Positions 1 to 7,696 of a DNA stretch of 19,093 nt are shown here, in pieces (positions within the stretch are counted from its first letter, which is position 1; each line of letters opens with the position of its first letter). This DNA comes from Verrucomicrobiia bacterium (lineage in GTDB: Bacteria; Verrucomicrobiota; Verrucomicrobiia; Opitutales; Opitutaceae), in assembly GCA_030424825.1 (NCBI GenBank), contig JAUHWE010000011.1, positions 1 through 19,093 of the forward strand, in the 5' to 3' direction. The translations under genes and the position numbers were made by a program. The notes under the pieces are model-generated. The model did no database searches. It had not been told where the DNA came from and saw only the letters and a list, made by a program, of their open reading frames with translations.

Positions 1-711
1 GGTATTGACCAAATAAGCAGTCGGCTTCATAATAGCGAGCTCCCGGGCGCCGACCAGATGCCTCGTTCCCGTATTCAGAGCCACATGCAAAGAGACAAAA
101 TCTGCGGTCGAAAAGAGCGCGTCCTTCTCCACATAACGAATTCCTAACGACGCTTCCTCATCCGTACTCAATCGCGTACGATTCCAATAGATAACATCCA
201 TCCCAAAACCCTTGGCGCGCGGAATCATGGCTTTTCCAATACGCCCTAGTCCCAAGAGTCCGATCGTGGATCCAGCGATATCGAGTCCCAGCATTAGTTT
301 GTGGTTATTGGTGACCCATTTACGTGCTCGAACGTAACGATCTCCCTCAGCAATTCGACGCCCTGCAGCCATCAAAAGGGCCCACGCCATATCCGCCGTG
401 GCATTGGTCACCACATCGGGCGTATTCGTAACGGGCAGTTTACGCGCGGTCGCCGCCGCCAGGTCTATCTTGTCATAGCCAACCCCAAAATTCGCGATCA
501 CCTTCAGGGAAGGATTCGCATTGATAATCGCGGCTGATATGGGGTCTGACGCCATGGCCAAGAGACCGTCCTTGCCTTGAATCCCCGCGATTATTTCCTC
601 CTCGGTCAGGCTACGGTCTTTTCGATTGTATTCTAAATCTGAATGCTCTTCCAGATAACGGATGCTTGCCGGAAGGAGCTCCCGGGTTAGAAAAATTTTT
701 GGCTTTGCCAT
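1..711 (-). CDS. D-2-hydroxyacid dehydrogenase, glyoxylate/hydroxypyruvate reductase-like (3' end outside the window)
   Basis: This is an NAD(P)H-dependent reductase of 2-keto acids, most like glyoxylate or hydroxypyruvate reductases. The first 237 codons are visible and stay open to the left edge. The N-terminal catalytic segment carries NFGVGYDKIDL (74-84) and TNTPDVVTNATAD (95-107), both typical of the family. The Rossmann glycine motif is G154-L-G156-R-I-G159. The second strand ends in W-N-R (176-178) where NAD-specific enzymes usually have Asp, so NADPH preference is inferred. The visible part stops at MKPTAYLVNT, just before the usual catalytic Arg, so the Arg/Glu/His triad cannot be checked. 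The ATG at 711 lies 2 bp after the stop of the PQQ-like propeller gene, which indicates co-transcription. The exact substrate is not determined. Confidence 0.9.
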   Translation of the reverse strand, partial: MAKPKIFLTRELLPASIRYLEEHSDLEYNRKDRSLTEEEIIAGIQGKDGLLAMASDPISAAIINANPSLKVIANFGVGYDKIDLAAATARKLPVTNTPDVVTNATADMAWALLMAAGRRIAEGDRYVRARKWVTNNHKLMLGLDIAGSTIGLLGLGRIGKAMIPRAKGFGMDVIYWNRTRLSTDEEASLGIRYVEKDALFSTADFVSLHVALNTGTRHLVGARELAIMKPTAYLVNT

Positions 712-713
712 TC

Positions 714-2012
714 TCAATAGCAATCCAAACGGGATCCTAGCCGAACATACAAGCGATTATGCGCTACCGCCGGAGTCGCATCGCAAAAAGTGACATCTTC
801 TGGCGGATTCAGGCTGGATGTTTGCAACAGTTTGAATTCGTTGCCCGTCTGCACGACCCACATGTCGCCTTCACGGGAAAGGCAGTATAGTTTCTCGTCG
901 ACTAGAACAGGCGAAGCGTAAAAATTGCCCAAGAGCTTCCCTTGCCAGTACGGTTTCCCTGTTGAGGAATTCAGAGCAGAAAGCGTCCCGCCATCGTGCA
1001 GCGCATAAACGACGTCGCCCACGACTACCGGCGTGGGAACATAGGGCGCACGACTTTTCATCGACCACACTTTCTCCGGCTCTGAAACTCTCTGGCCATT
1101 CGAAATCTGGGGCATCTTCACCGCGAAGTAGACATTGTTCTTGTTTCCTGCGGCAACGAGAACCTCTCCCGTTACGGGATCGTCTTTCACGATTATGGGC
1201 GAAGTGATCGTCCGGTGATTGAAGGCATCCGGCAAACTCCAATTCTCCTGACCCGTTTCAAAATCAACGCCGACCATGCCAAACAGCTCGCCTGCAAGGA
1301 CCACCTCCTTGGCATCCGAGCCGGGCAACGCGCGGATCAGAGGCGCTGCGTAGGACGTTTTTGCCCCCACCGGATTGGTGCGACTCCACAACAAAGACCC
1401 GTCCGCCAGGCTGTAGGCGACCACCGTCCCACCTCCCATATGCAGGTTTCCCACAATGACCCGATCGTCCATCGCAATCGGATTGAAGCTCACGCCATGC
1501 TGGCTATCGAATTGACCCAAATCCTGGGTCCACAGGGCATCTCCTTCGTGTGAATACGCCGTCACCATCGCATGCTTTGTCGCCGTATCATACCAGCCGA
1601 GAACGACATGCTCTTCTGTTATGCAAGGCGTTCCCGATGCGAGATTGTTGAAATTGTGAACATGGTAAGTTCCGGTGGTAATTTTCTTGGACCAGAATGG
1701 CTTACCCGATTTCGCATTCAGGCAATAGAGTTCGACCTGCCCCGCATCACGATTTTCGGAGGTCACAAACAGACGCTCTCCCCAGATGACCGGTGAGCTC
1801 GATCCGGGACCCGAAAGGTTCACGGACCAACGCAGCGTCTCCTTGCCCAGATTCACCGGGACCTTCTGTCCCGCCGCGATCGCTGTCGCATTATTCCCCC
1901 GGAACTGCTTCCAGGTCTCCGAATCTTCAAGAACCGCGCCAAACAAAAGCGAAGCGGTGAGGCAACCGATTGCTAGGATAATCAGGTATTTTAGAAAGAA
2001 GAGCCGTCTCAT
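714..2012 (-). CDS. Exported PQQ-like (BamB-type) beta-propeller protein
   Basis: The 432-residue product has an N-terminal signal sequence (MRRLFFLKYLIILAIG, hydrophobic to about residue 25). WKQFRGNN follows, the motif that opens many exported PQQ-like propeller proteins of Planctomycetes and Verrucomicrobia. Blade-like repeats run to the C-terminus, for example ELYCLNAKSGKPFW, VAYSLADGSLLW, VGVDFETGQENW, LSALNSSTGKPYW and LYCLSREGDMWVV. These have the hydrophobic-x-LxxxxGxxxW pattern of quinoprotein-type blades. No dehydrogenase catalytic domain is visible, so a structural or binding role is more likely than PQQ-dependent oxidation. A longer ORF begins at 2120, but the ATG at 2012 puts the signal peptide at the N-terminus and is preferred. 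No clear Shine-Dalgarno sequence precedes it. It is the first gene of a unit with the downstream dehydrogenase. Its substrate and partner are unknown. Confidence 0.85.
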   Translation of the reverse strand: MRRLFFLKYLIILAIGCLTASLLFGAVLEDSETWKQFRGNNATAIAAGQKVPVNLGKETLRWSVNLSGPGSSSPVIWGERLFVTSENRDAGQVELYCLNAKSGKPFWSKKITTGTYHVHNFNNLASGTPCITEEHVVLGWYDTATKHAMVTAYSHEGDALWTQDLGQFDSQHGVSFNPIAMDDRVIVGNLHMGGGTVVAYSLADGSLLWSRTNPVGAKTSYAAPLIRALPGSDAKEVVLAGELFGMVGVDFETGQENWSLPDAFNHRTITSPIIVKDDPVTGEVLVAAGNKNNVYFAVKMPQISNGQRVSEPEKVWSMKSRAPYVPTPVVVGDVVYALHDGGTLSALNSSTGKPYWQGKLLGNFYASPVLVDEKLYCLSREGDMWVVQTGNEFKLLQTSSLNPPEDVTFCDATPAVAHNRLYVRLGSRLDCY

Positions 2013-2067
2013 TTGTCGCAAATTAGGGTTAAAGACGATGGGTGAATTCACCCGCAAGGGAAACGGC

Positions 2068-2096
2068 ATCACATTTCCGATTCGCTCTTCTGTCAA
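2068..2096 (-). promoter_or_regulatory. Candidate sigma70-type promoter of the PQQ-propeller/dehydrogenase unit
   Basis: On the minus strand a perfect -35 hexamer TTGACA (2096-2091) is followed after 17 bp by TGTGAT (2073-2068), which matches four of six bases of the -10 consensus. Transcription would begin near 2060, giving a leader of about 48 nt before the ATG at 2012. It lies in the 157-bp divergent region shared with the plus-strand gene at 2170. This is a pattern match only. Confidence 0.4.
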
Positions 2097-2169
2097 GACT
2101 GTGAGAATGATAGCTGCCATCTACGGGATTCGCTTTTCTTGTCCCACAATACCCGCCAAGACTGAAACG

Positions 2170-2643
2170 ATGAAAGCCACCCCACTTACGCTCCCCCTAT
2201 CCGGGCTCCTCGCAATACTCCTAGCAGGACATGGATGTTCACCCCAAATTCCTTCTTCGGAATCGCACATCGGATCCATCCGCAATATCCTCGAAACCCA
2301 AGCAACCCAGTGGAACCAAGGAGATATTCCTGCTTTCATGGAAACTTATGTGAAGTCGGAAGCGCTTCGGTTTTCATCCGGAGGCACAGTCCAACGCGGC
2401 TGGGAGGCGACCCGGCAAAGGTATCTGAAACGCTATCCAAACAAAGAAGCGATGGGCCGACTGGCCTTCGAGGATCTCGAAATAAAACTCCTCTCGGAAA
2501 CCTGGGCCGAGGTCCATGGCCGATACCGACTGTATCGTGATGGTGACTACGCCGATGCCACCGGTCTATTCACGCTATTAATGGAAAACACCACCGATGG
2601 CTGGAAAATTCTGCATGATCACACTTCGGCTGATACCGGTTGA
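2170..2643 (+). CDS. Small exported NTF2/DUF4440-like protein
   Basis: The 157-residue product starts MKATPLTLPLSGLLAILLAG, a signal sequence, followed by HGC at 21-23. The Cys suggests a lipoprotein, but the lipobox is poor (Gly at -3, His at -2), so plain secretion is equally possible. The mature part resembles the SnoaL/NTF2-like DUF4440 fold. It has a first helix ILETQATQWNQGDIPAFMETY, then SGGTVQRGWEATRQRYLKRYP, and ends with strands in LFTLLMENTTDGWKILHDHTS, which is the usual family ending (trp-x-ile-x-x-his-ser/thr). Such domains may be enzymes or binding proteins, and nothing here fixes the substrate. The ATG at 2170 is chosen because longer in-frame starts would bury the signal peptide and overlap the divergent gene. 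It is transcribed away from the propeller gene. Confidence 0.75.
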   Translation: MKATPLTLPLSGLLAILLAGHGCSPQIPSSESHIGSIRNILETQATQWNQGDIPAFMETYVKSEALRFSSGGTVQRGWEATRQRYLKRYPNKEAMGRLAFEDLEIKLLSETWAEVHGRYRLYRDGDYADATGLFTLLMENTTDGWKILHDHTSADTG

Positions 2644-2650
2644 TCTTTCC

Positions 2651-2734
2651 GTAGGGCCAGTGCTGGCGCTGTGCCGCGGCGTTCGATCAAACGTATTCTT
2701 TGGCAATGCGGTATAGCGCGAGCGCTAGCCCTAC
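2651..2734. repeat. GTAGGGC-family inverted repeat (REP-like hairpin element), copy 1
   Basis: Two related arms face each other. One begins GTAGGGCCAGTGCTGGCGCT at 2651, and the other, read on the minus strand from 2734, begins GTAGGGCTAGCGCTCGCGCT. About 22 of the first 27 bases agree, and most differences are C/T or G/A changes. The left arm contains its own small hairpin, GCCAG-TG-CTGGC (2656-2667). The element fills most of the gap between the NTF2-like gene and the convergent MscS gene, where it could also serve as a bidirectional terminator-like structure. Confidence 0.7.
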
Positions 2735-2794
2735 AAGGAGCGCACCGACTTCAACCGATCATTCTAGACAATTCAATTCCGTAGGGTTTGCTTG

Positions 2795-3883
2795 CTACTG
2801 CTCTAATTCCACTTCGAGCGATTTTTTCAATCGCTCGATGTGCGTATCCACCTCATCAATTCTCTTCTGTAACTCCACTTTCTCCTCTTCGCTGGAACTC
2901 TCCAACTGCTTCGCAAGATCCGCCTTAGCGCTTTCCTCTTCCGAAAGCTCTTTCTCAAGCCGTTCAAGCACTTCCGCCTTTTCTGCCTTGTCGAATATAC
3001 GCTCTTCGGGAAGGGGCTTGTCGTCCTGAACCGAAATCGTGCTGGCCACAACCTTCTGCGGCACAATACGCCTTTCCCCAATGGGTCGCTGCATCATAGC
3101 CGTGGGTGACAGTATTTCGACATCTGCATCATGAAGCGTATTCATTGATTCTATACACAATTGAGACCTTGCCGTCACCAATCGCTTGATGTCCCCTAAA
3201 AACCCGGCGATGCGGTACTGGACAGAAAAATCGCCCAATGCCAACACGTGCACAAATGGCTCTTCGAGACCCACTCGCTTTGCCGCTTCGACCAGCAGAG
3301 CCTCTACCTTGGAATGACTGACGTCGTATCCCAATGAAATCAATGCCGAAACGATTGTGCCGGAAGAACGCACTACTTTTACTGGATTGGAGATGAGATA
3401 CAGATTGGGCAGGGTTGTCAGGTCTCGATCCTCCGTCTGGATTTCAGTGTGGAAAAGTCCGCGTGCCGACACGCGCCCAAAGTGAGAGTCCACCTGAATA
3501 AAGTCCCCCGAACGGAAGGACCCCACGGAACGGAGCATCAGCCCCGCCATCGCATTTGAAACAAAGGTCGTGGACGACAAACCGATAATACCGGTGAGCA
3601 CGAGGCCCAAAAGCCCTAACAACTGGTTTGTCGTCCCTTCGTTAATCGGCAAGGCAATGATGATCGCAATCAAGGCAATCGCGGTGATGCCTAACATGAC
3701 TAGCGGACGAACGAAGTTCTGACGGTTGCCGACAAGCTGGGAGCGCTTTTTGAGAATCCAATTCGTAAGACTCAATCCGACTGCCACGATCACCAGCGTT
3801 ACGATCAAGGGTATGTAATGGGGAAAGGCCTCACCGAGGTTCAAAGCAACTACCATAAAGCCATCACAATGAAAGCGTTCCAT
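2795..3883 (-). CDS. MscS-family mechanosensitive ion channel with C-terminal coiled coil
   Basis: This is a small-conductance mechanosensitive channel of the inner membrane, which releases solutes on hypo-osmotic shock. From the ATG at 3883 it has 362 residues. Three membrane segments lie near 24-44, 60-80 and 88-116. The third is the glycine/alanine-rich pore helix, leading into SNAMAGLMLRSVGSFRSGD, the hallmark of the family. A beta domain follows with the signature LPNLYLISNPV (148-158), then the alpha/beta vestibule. Residues about 285-360 are highly charged with heptad spacing (EVLERLEKELSEEESAKADL onward) and should form a coiled coil, an addition not present in E. coli MscS. An in-frame GTG at 3907 and an ATG at 3856 are alternative starts. 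No Shine-Dalgarno sequence settles the choice. Confidence 0.9.
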   Translation of the reverse strand: MERFHCDGFMVVALNLGEAFPHYIPLIVTLVIVAVGLSLTNWILKKRSQLVGNRQNFVRPLVMLGITAIALIAIIIALPINEGTTNQLLGLLGLVLTGIIGLSSTTFVSNAMAGLMLRSVGSFRSGDFIQVDSHFGRVSARGLFHTEIQTEDRDLTTLPNLYLISNPVKVVRSSGTIVSALISLGYDVSHSKVEALLVEAAKRVGLEEPFVHVLALGDFSVQYRIAGFLGDIKRLVTARSQLCIESMNTLHDADVEILSPTAMMQRPIGERRIVPQKVVASTISVQDDKPLPEERIFDKAEKAEVLERLEKELSEEESAKADLAKQLESSSEEEKVELQKRIDEVDTHIERLKKSLEVELEQ

Positions 3884-3953
3884 GAGTTCAATTGAAAAAC
3901 TGTGCACAGGTCCAAACTGAGAGTTAGATGTACAATGCCAAAAAGCGTGAAAG

Positions 3954-4028
3954 GTAGGGCAACGACCTCCGGGCGTGCCGCGTTTTAACGATCGACTTAC
4001 GCGGCACGCCCGGAGGTCGTTGCCCTAC
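3954..4028. repeat. GTAGGGC-family perfect 30-bp inverted repeat, copy 2
   Basis: The left arm (3954-3983, beginning GTAGGGCAACGACCTCCGGG) and the right arm (3999-4028) are exactly complementary over 30 bp and are separated by 15 nt. It begins 70 bp upstream of the MscS start codon. It has the same GTAGGGC ends as the elements near 2651 and 7737. There is no T-run beside it, so it does not look like a standard intrinsic terminator. A REP/MITE-like element is more likely. Confidence 0.9.
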
Positions 4029-4484
4029 TCAAATTATCGTCCGTGAACGATCGACAATCTTCGTTGGTGTTTTCGCGCTTCCATCTGATAATGCCACGGC
4101 TGACCAGAAAACCCGTGCGAGCGCAGCTCATTTTGGCCGTGAAGGAGATCAGGCAAATCGAGCGGGAGCCTACCCCGCCAAGAACAAAATAGTCAAAAGA
4201 TCTGTATCCAAAGCATCTGACCAATCTTACACTTTCGACCGGATCACTCAACCCCCTCCCTCAAGTACGCGGCGAAAAAATCCTATGTGACTATGCCTTG
4301 CCATCCGAACGGGAAGCTGCCGCTTATACGGGGAGGGCGGCGACGCGCTTGCGGGAGCGTTCACAAACTGAAGCTCTTGCCCGAAAAACGAATTCCTTAC
4401 TAGATTGACTAGCACAATGGAATTCGAGCTCGATCCACTATTTCATTGGAATTTTCGTCGAGCCTAGCGATGCTTCAACGCGAT
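4029..4484. other. Stretch without a convincing gene
   Basis: Apart from short open frames on both strands (longest about 84 codons, partly inside the hairpin repeat), nothing here looks like a conserved protein. It must contain the promoter of the plus-strand isomerase gene. TTGACT occurs shortly before that gene, at about 4404, but no good -10 box stands at the right distance. The region may hold decayed sequence. Confidence 0.5.
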
Positions 4485-5420
4485 ATGTCAAAATCTCAAT
4501 CTCGTAGAACGTTCCTCACGACCTCCACCGCACTCGCATCGACTGCTCTCGTTTCAGGATGCGCGAAAGAGCCCACTCACACCATGAAATCCTTCCGCTA
4601 CTGCCTCAACACGAGTACCATCCGCGAGAAAAACATCGGCATTGAGGCCGAGATCGACATCGCAGCGGATGCGGGCTATTCTGGCATCGAGCCCTGGATA
4701 CGCACCATCAGGGCTTACATGGAATCAGGCGGAAAACTCTCCGATTTGAAAAGGCGGCTCGACGACCGGGGAATCCAAGTAGAGAGCGCGATCGGCTTCG
4801 CCCATTGGATCGTAGAAGATCCCGCGGCCCGAGCCAAAGCGCTCGAAGAAGCCAAGAGCGACATGGAAATCGTTCGGACTCTGGGCGGCTCGCGCATTGC
4901 CGCTCCCCCGGCCGGAGCCAACAAAGGCCCTGTCTTTGATTTAGAAGTGGTGGCGGAACGGTATCGGGCCCTACTGGAAGTGGGCCGCGCAACCGGTGTC
5001 ACACCCATGCTCGAAGTGTGGGGCCATTCCGTTAATCTGCACCGGTTAGGGCAAACGCTTTTCGCCGCGGCAGAGAGTTCGCATCCCGATGCTTGCTGCC
5101 TCCTCGACATTTACCATATCTACAAGGGTGGCTCCAAATACGAAGGCCTCTCCCTGCTGGGCCCCAAGGCCATGCCCGTCCTCCACATGAACGATTTTCC
5201 AGCGAGTCCAGAGCGGTCGGAGATGAATGACAGCCATCGCGTCATGCCAGGCGATGGAGTGGCGCCGTTCGACAAGATCATCAAACAACTCCACACGATT
5301 AACCCGGAAATGGTTTTCTCGCTCGAACTTTTCAATCGCGACTACTGGAAACAAGAACCGCTCCACGTTGCCAAACTAGGCCTGGAGAAGATGAAAGCGG
5401 TCGTATCCGCGAACCTGTGA
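4485..5420 (+). CDS. Tat-exported sugar phosphate isomerase/epimerase-like TIM-barrel lipoprotein
   Basis: The 311-residue product belongs to the xylose isomerase-like/AP endonuclease 2 (PF01261) TIM-barrel family. The N-terminus has a twin-arginine motif (SQSRRTFL), a hydrophobic stretch and a good lipobox VSGC with Cys26, so export by Tat and lipid anchoring are predicted. Metal and catalytic candidates sit where the family expects them: E177 (LEVWGH), D208 and H211 (LLDIYHIYKGG), H234 (VLHMNDF), the GDG loop 256-258, and E281 (SLELFNR). These fit divalent-metal sugar isomerisation or epimerisation, but the substrate is unknown. The ATG at 4485 is chosen because it gives the Tat signal at the N-terminus; a TTG at 4446 and an ATG at 4470 are longer alternatives. 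It converges with the sugar-acid gene series and may act on a related sugar in the periplasm. Confidence 0.85.
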   Translation: MSKSQSRRTFLTTSTALASTALVSGCAKEPTHTMKSFRYCLNTSTIREKNIGIEAEIDIAADAGYSGIEPWIRTIRAYMESGGKLSDLKRRLDDRGIQVESAIGFAHWIVEDPAARAKALEEAKSDMEIVRTLGGSRIAAPPAGANKGPVFDLEVVAERYRALLEVGRATGVTPMLEVWGHSVNLHRLGQTLFAAAESSHPDACCLLDIYHIYKGGSKYEGLSLLGPKAMPVLHMNDFPASPERSEMNDSHRVMPGDGVAPFDKIIKQLHTINPEMVFSLELFNRDYWKQEPLHVAKLGLEKMKAVVSANL

Positions 5421-5471
5421 GGTTTCACGAATACAAGTTTCCTTTTCCAAAAGATAGCAGGCGATTTCCTA

Positions 5472-6416
5472 CTACCAAGTGCGTTCTTTGAGAAGCTCTT
5501 GTATTTGCTCTTTAGGTACCGGCAATCGATCCATGTGGTCTTCAAGCCACTTGGAGAAATCCTTCTCGATCTCATCCGTCCAGCGGGCGTCGATTTGGCC
5601 TGAGTCGTAAATTCCCGCCTTTATACGTTCAAAGCCAAACTGGTCACGCAAACGAATAAGCTCGGAAGTTTTCACCACCTTCTCCGCCAAGTGTGCGGGA
5701 ACTACGATGATGCCGGAACGTTTCCCAAGGATGACATCGCCCGGCATGACCGTTACACCTCCAATATTTACCGGAACATTGATGCCGGTAATCATGGATG
5801 CCCAGTAAAAGCTCGGATTCCATCCGCGGACAAATCCGTTGAACCCCTCTATTTTCTCTAACTGCTCCAGGTCGCGGGCCACTCCATTGAAAAGCACGCC
5901 ATTTCCCGAATTTTCGAAAATATTCGTCCCCAAAGTTGCTCCAATGATCGGGCCGCCATCATCCAGATTATTGTATACATCTGCCACATACACGTCTCCC
6001 TTCTGCAACATGCTGATCGGCCAAGTGACCTGACCTCCGGAGTATCCGTCCACTTTCGCTTGCGCGTCAACCACTTCACTAACGTCCTTCCGCAATGGCA
6101 TGTACATCGCCGTCATCGCTCGACCGCATAGTGTTTCGCCTGGATGAACGTGCTCCCAACCGTCTTCAAACTGATATTCGTAGCCCTCGTTTTTCAGGAC
6201 CACCCATGCCGCTTCGATATCCACAAGTTTCATACGCTCGAGAATACTGTCCGATACCTTTGGACGTCCATTGGGGAAACGCTCCCCGTCCCAATGAGGC
6301 GTAAACCTGATCATCGCTTCCCGATCTAAGGAAAATGGCATAGCTGAAGCGAAGGAAGTGCAGAGAAACAGGCAAGCGATGGAAACTACTATTCGTTTAG
6401 CGGTATAATAAGTCAT
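5472..6416 (-). CDS. Exported RraA-family protein (HMG/CHA aldolase-like)
   Basis: The product has 314 residues. An N-terminal signal peptide (TAKRIVVSIACLFLCTSFASA, likely cut after ASA at residue 25) precedes an RraA/class II pyruvate-aldolase-like domain. Family features are KGDVYVADVYNNLDDGG (139-155), GATLGTNIF (159-167), the core GVLFNGVARDLEQL with R181 and D182 (the pyruvate- and metal-binding pair of HMG/CHA aldolases), and GDVILGKRSGIIVVP (226-240). These enzymes cleave 4-hydroxy-2-keto acids to pyruvate plus a second product; others in the superfamily are RNase E inhibitors. It is longer than typical RraA (about 160 residues) because of extra N- and C-terminal parts. It is the last gene of the minus-strand series, 51 bp after the dehydratase, so an aldolase step on a keto sugar acid is inferred. 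The signal peptide places it outside the cytoplasm, which is odd for that role. Confidence 0.85.
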   Translation of the reverse strand: MTYYTAKRIVVSIACLFLCTSFASAMPFSLDREAMIRFTPHWDGERFPNGRPKVSDSILERMKLVDIEAAWVVLKNEGYEYQFEDGWEHVHPGETLCGRAMTAMYMPLRKDVSEVVDAQAKVDGYSGGQVTWPISMLQKGDVYVADVYNNLDDGGPIIGATLGTNIFENSGNGVLFNGVARDLEQLEKIEGFNGFVRGWNPSFYWASMITGINVPVNIGGVTVMPGDVILGKRSGIIVVPAHLAEKVVKTSELIRLRDQFGFERIKAGIYDSGQIDARWTDEIEKDFSKWLEDHMDRLPVPKEQIQELLKERTW

Positions 6417-6467
6417 TTTAGTTTTTCTGATGTTGATTTTAAATTTGAGGTCACTCGGATTCGAACT

Positions 6468-7694
6468 TCACACGAAGTCTGAACTGGACCCAGGCTCTTG
6501 AGGCGTTTTATATATTCCATCCTCCACCAAAGCAGGATGCAAAAAGTATTTACTAAGGTGGGGTATGTGTTCGAGAAAAAGCGCATCGTGCCCCAAGGAA
6601 ATGTGATTGAACAAAACGAGATGCTGATGGATCTGTCCCATGTCGCCCACATGCGGCACGACCGGCAAATTGTATTTTCGGGCTAGCAGACTCACGGCAA
6701 TAAACTCACTGACACCTCCCACCCTTGTGCAATCCACTTGCACGAAATCTACCGCCTTAGCCTGCATGAAGTTCTTGAACATCACCCGGTTTGACACGTG
6801 TTCTCCCAGAGCAATACCGATAGGCGCAATTTCGCGAGCCAGAGTCTGGTGGCCGATCACATCGTCCGGTTGCGTAGGCTCTTCGATCCAGAAAGGCGAC
6901 ATGCTCGCAAGGGCCTTCGACGTTCGAATCGCCTTGGGCAGTGACCAGCTTTGATTGGCATCCAGCATTACTCTGGCTTCGACTCCCGCCGCCTCGCGTA
7001 CCATATAGGCACGGCGGATGTCGCGTTCGGTTTCCGGTGAACCGACCTTGAGCTTCATGGCATCAAACCCTGCATCTACGGCCCTTCGGACATTATCCTT
7101 TACCTGTTCATCCGAGTAGCTAATCCAGCCAATCGACGTATCGTATCCAGGGTAACCTTTTTCGATGATCCCGGAACTCTCTTCCCGCCCTGCTAGATTT
7201 TCCTTCAATAATTGAATCGCATCCTCCCGCGTCAGTTCATCTTCAAGGTAACTCAGATCCAAGGTATCGACAATCTGCTCCGGAGTCAGGTCAATCAGCA
7301 GTTTCCATAAAGGCACTCCGCGAGTCTTGGCCCATAAATCATAACAGGCATTCGTGATACTCGCCAATGCCAAGTGGATCATCCCTTTATGGGGACCCAA
7401 CCAGCGATAGCGGGGATGCTCCGCCAACTGTTTGAAACGAGCGCCAAACTCAGACATCAGCTCCTCAACATCGCAACCGACCAACGGTTGCACCAGCCCC
7501 TCAATCAGAGAACGAATTTCCCGATTTCCTGCACCCAGTGTGAATACGATACCCGTTCCGCAAATAGAAGATTCCGTATGCAAGTTAGTGACGATGTAAG
7601 AGTAGACCGGATCGGTGTGGATGGAATCCGTTCCGTCTCCGGCTTCCAGAGGAAATTTCTTTATATCCGTGGTGATTCTGGAGATCGTAGGCAT
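6468..7694 (-). CDS. L-fuconate dehydratase-like enolase-superfamily protein
   Basis: The 408-residue cytoplasmic enzyme belongs to the mandelate racemase/muconate lactonizing subgroup. It has an N-terminal capping domain (GTDSIHTDPVYS, 21-32; YRWLGPHKGMIHLA, 96-109) and a C-terminal barrel. The KxK pair is K214/K216. Metal ligands are D245 (LDANQSW), E271 (IEEPTQPDD) and E298 (GEHVSNR), and the general acid/base is H348 (VVPHVGDMG). Allowing for an offset of three to four residues, these match the positions I recall for Xanthomonas L-fuconate dehydratase. The motifs YSDEQ, IEEPTQPDDVIGH and NRVMFKNFMQA also fit that family. It would dehydrate a sugar acid to a 2-keto-3-deoxy acid. Related substrates such as an arabinonate or galactonate cannot be excluded. 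It follows tctA in the operon, separated by a MITE-like insertion that ends next to its ATG. Confidence 0.85.
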   Translation of the reverse strand: MPTISRITTDIKKFPLEAGDGTDSIHTDPVYSYIVTNLHTESSICGTGIVFTLGAGNREIRSLIEGLVQPLVGCDVEELMSEFGARFKQLAEHPRYRWLGPHKGMIHLALASITNACYDLWAKTRGVPLWKLLIDLTPEQIVDTLDLSYLEDELTREDAIQLLKENLAGREESSGIIEKGYPGYDTSIGWISYSDEQVKDNVRRAVDAGFDAMKLKVGSPETERDIRRAYMVREAAGVEARVMLDANQSWSLPKAIRTSKALASMSPFWIEEPTQPDDVIGHQTLAREIAPIGIALGEHVSNRVMFKNFMQAKAVDFVQVDCTRVGGVSEFIAVSLLARKYNLPVVPHVGDMGQIHQHLVLFNHISLGHDALFLEHIPHLSKYFLHPALVEDGIYKTPQEPGSSSDFV

Positions 7695-7696
7695 TA

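Noticed and set aside
714..2012. PQQ-dependent alcohol dehydrogenase
   Set aside because: At 432 residues with simple propeller repeats and no visible catalytic Asp or disulfide motif, it fits the non-enzymatic BamB-like group better.
1786..2169. Long N-terminal extension of the NTF2-like gene in the same frame
   Set aside because: The extension overlaps the divergent propeller gene and would bury a clear signal peptide starting at 2170.
4095..4200. Short plus-strand frame (MPRLTRKPVRAQLILAV...) that might be a gene fragment
   Set aside because: It has only about 33 codons, no Shine-Dalgarno sequence and no recognisable family.
3997..4251. 84-codon minus-strand open frame after the perfect inverted repeat
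   Set aside because: It begins in unremarkable DNA and ends within the right arm of the repeat. The translation shows no signal peptide, domain pattern or codon bias, so it is treated as chance.
5421..5471. Possible bidirectional terminator between the convergent isomerase and RraA genes
   Set aside because: No stem longer than a few base pairs with a T-tract is visible in these 51 bp.
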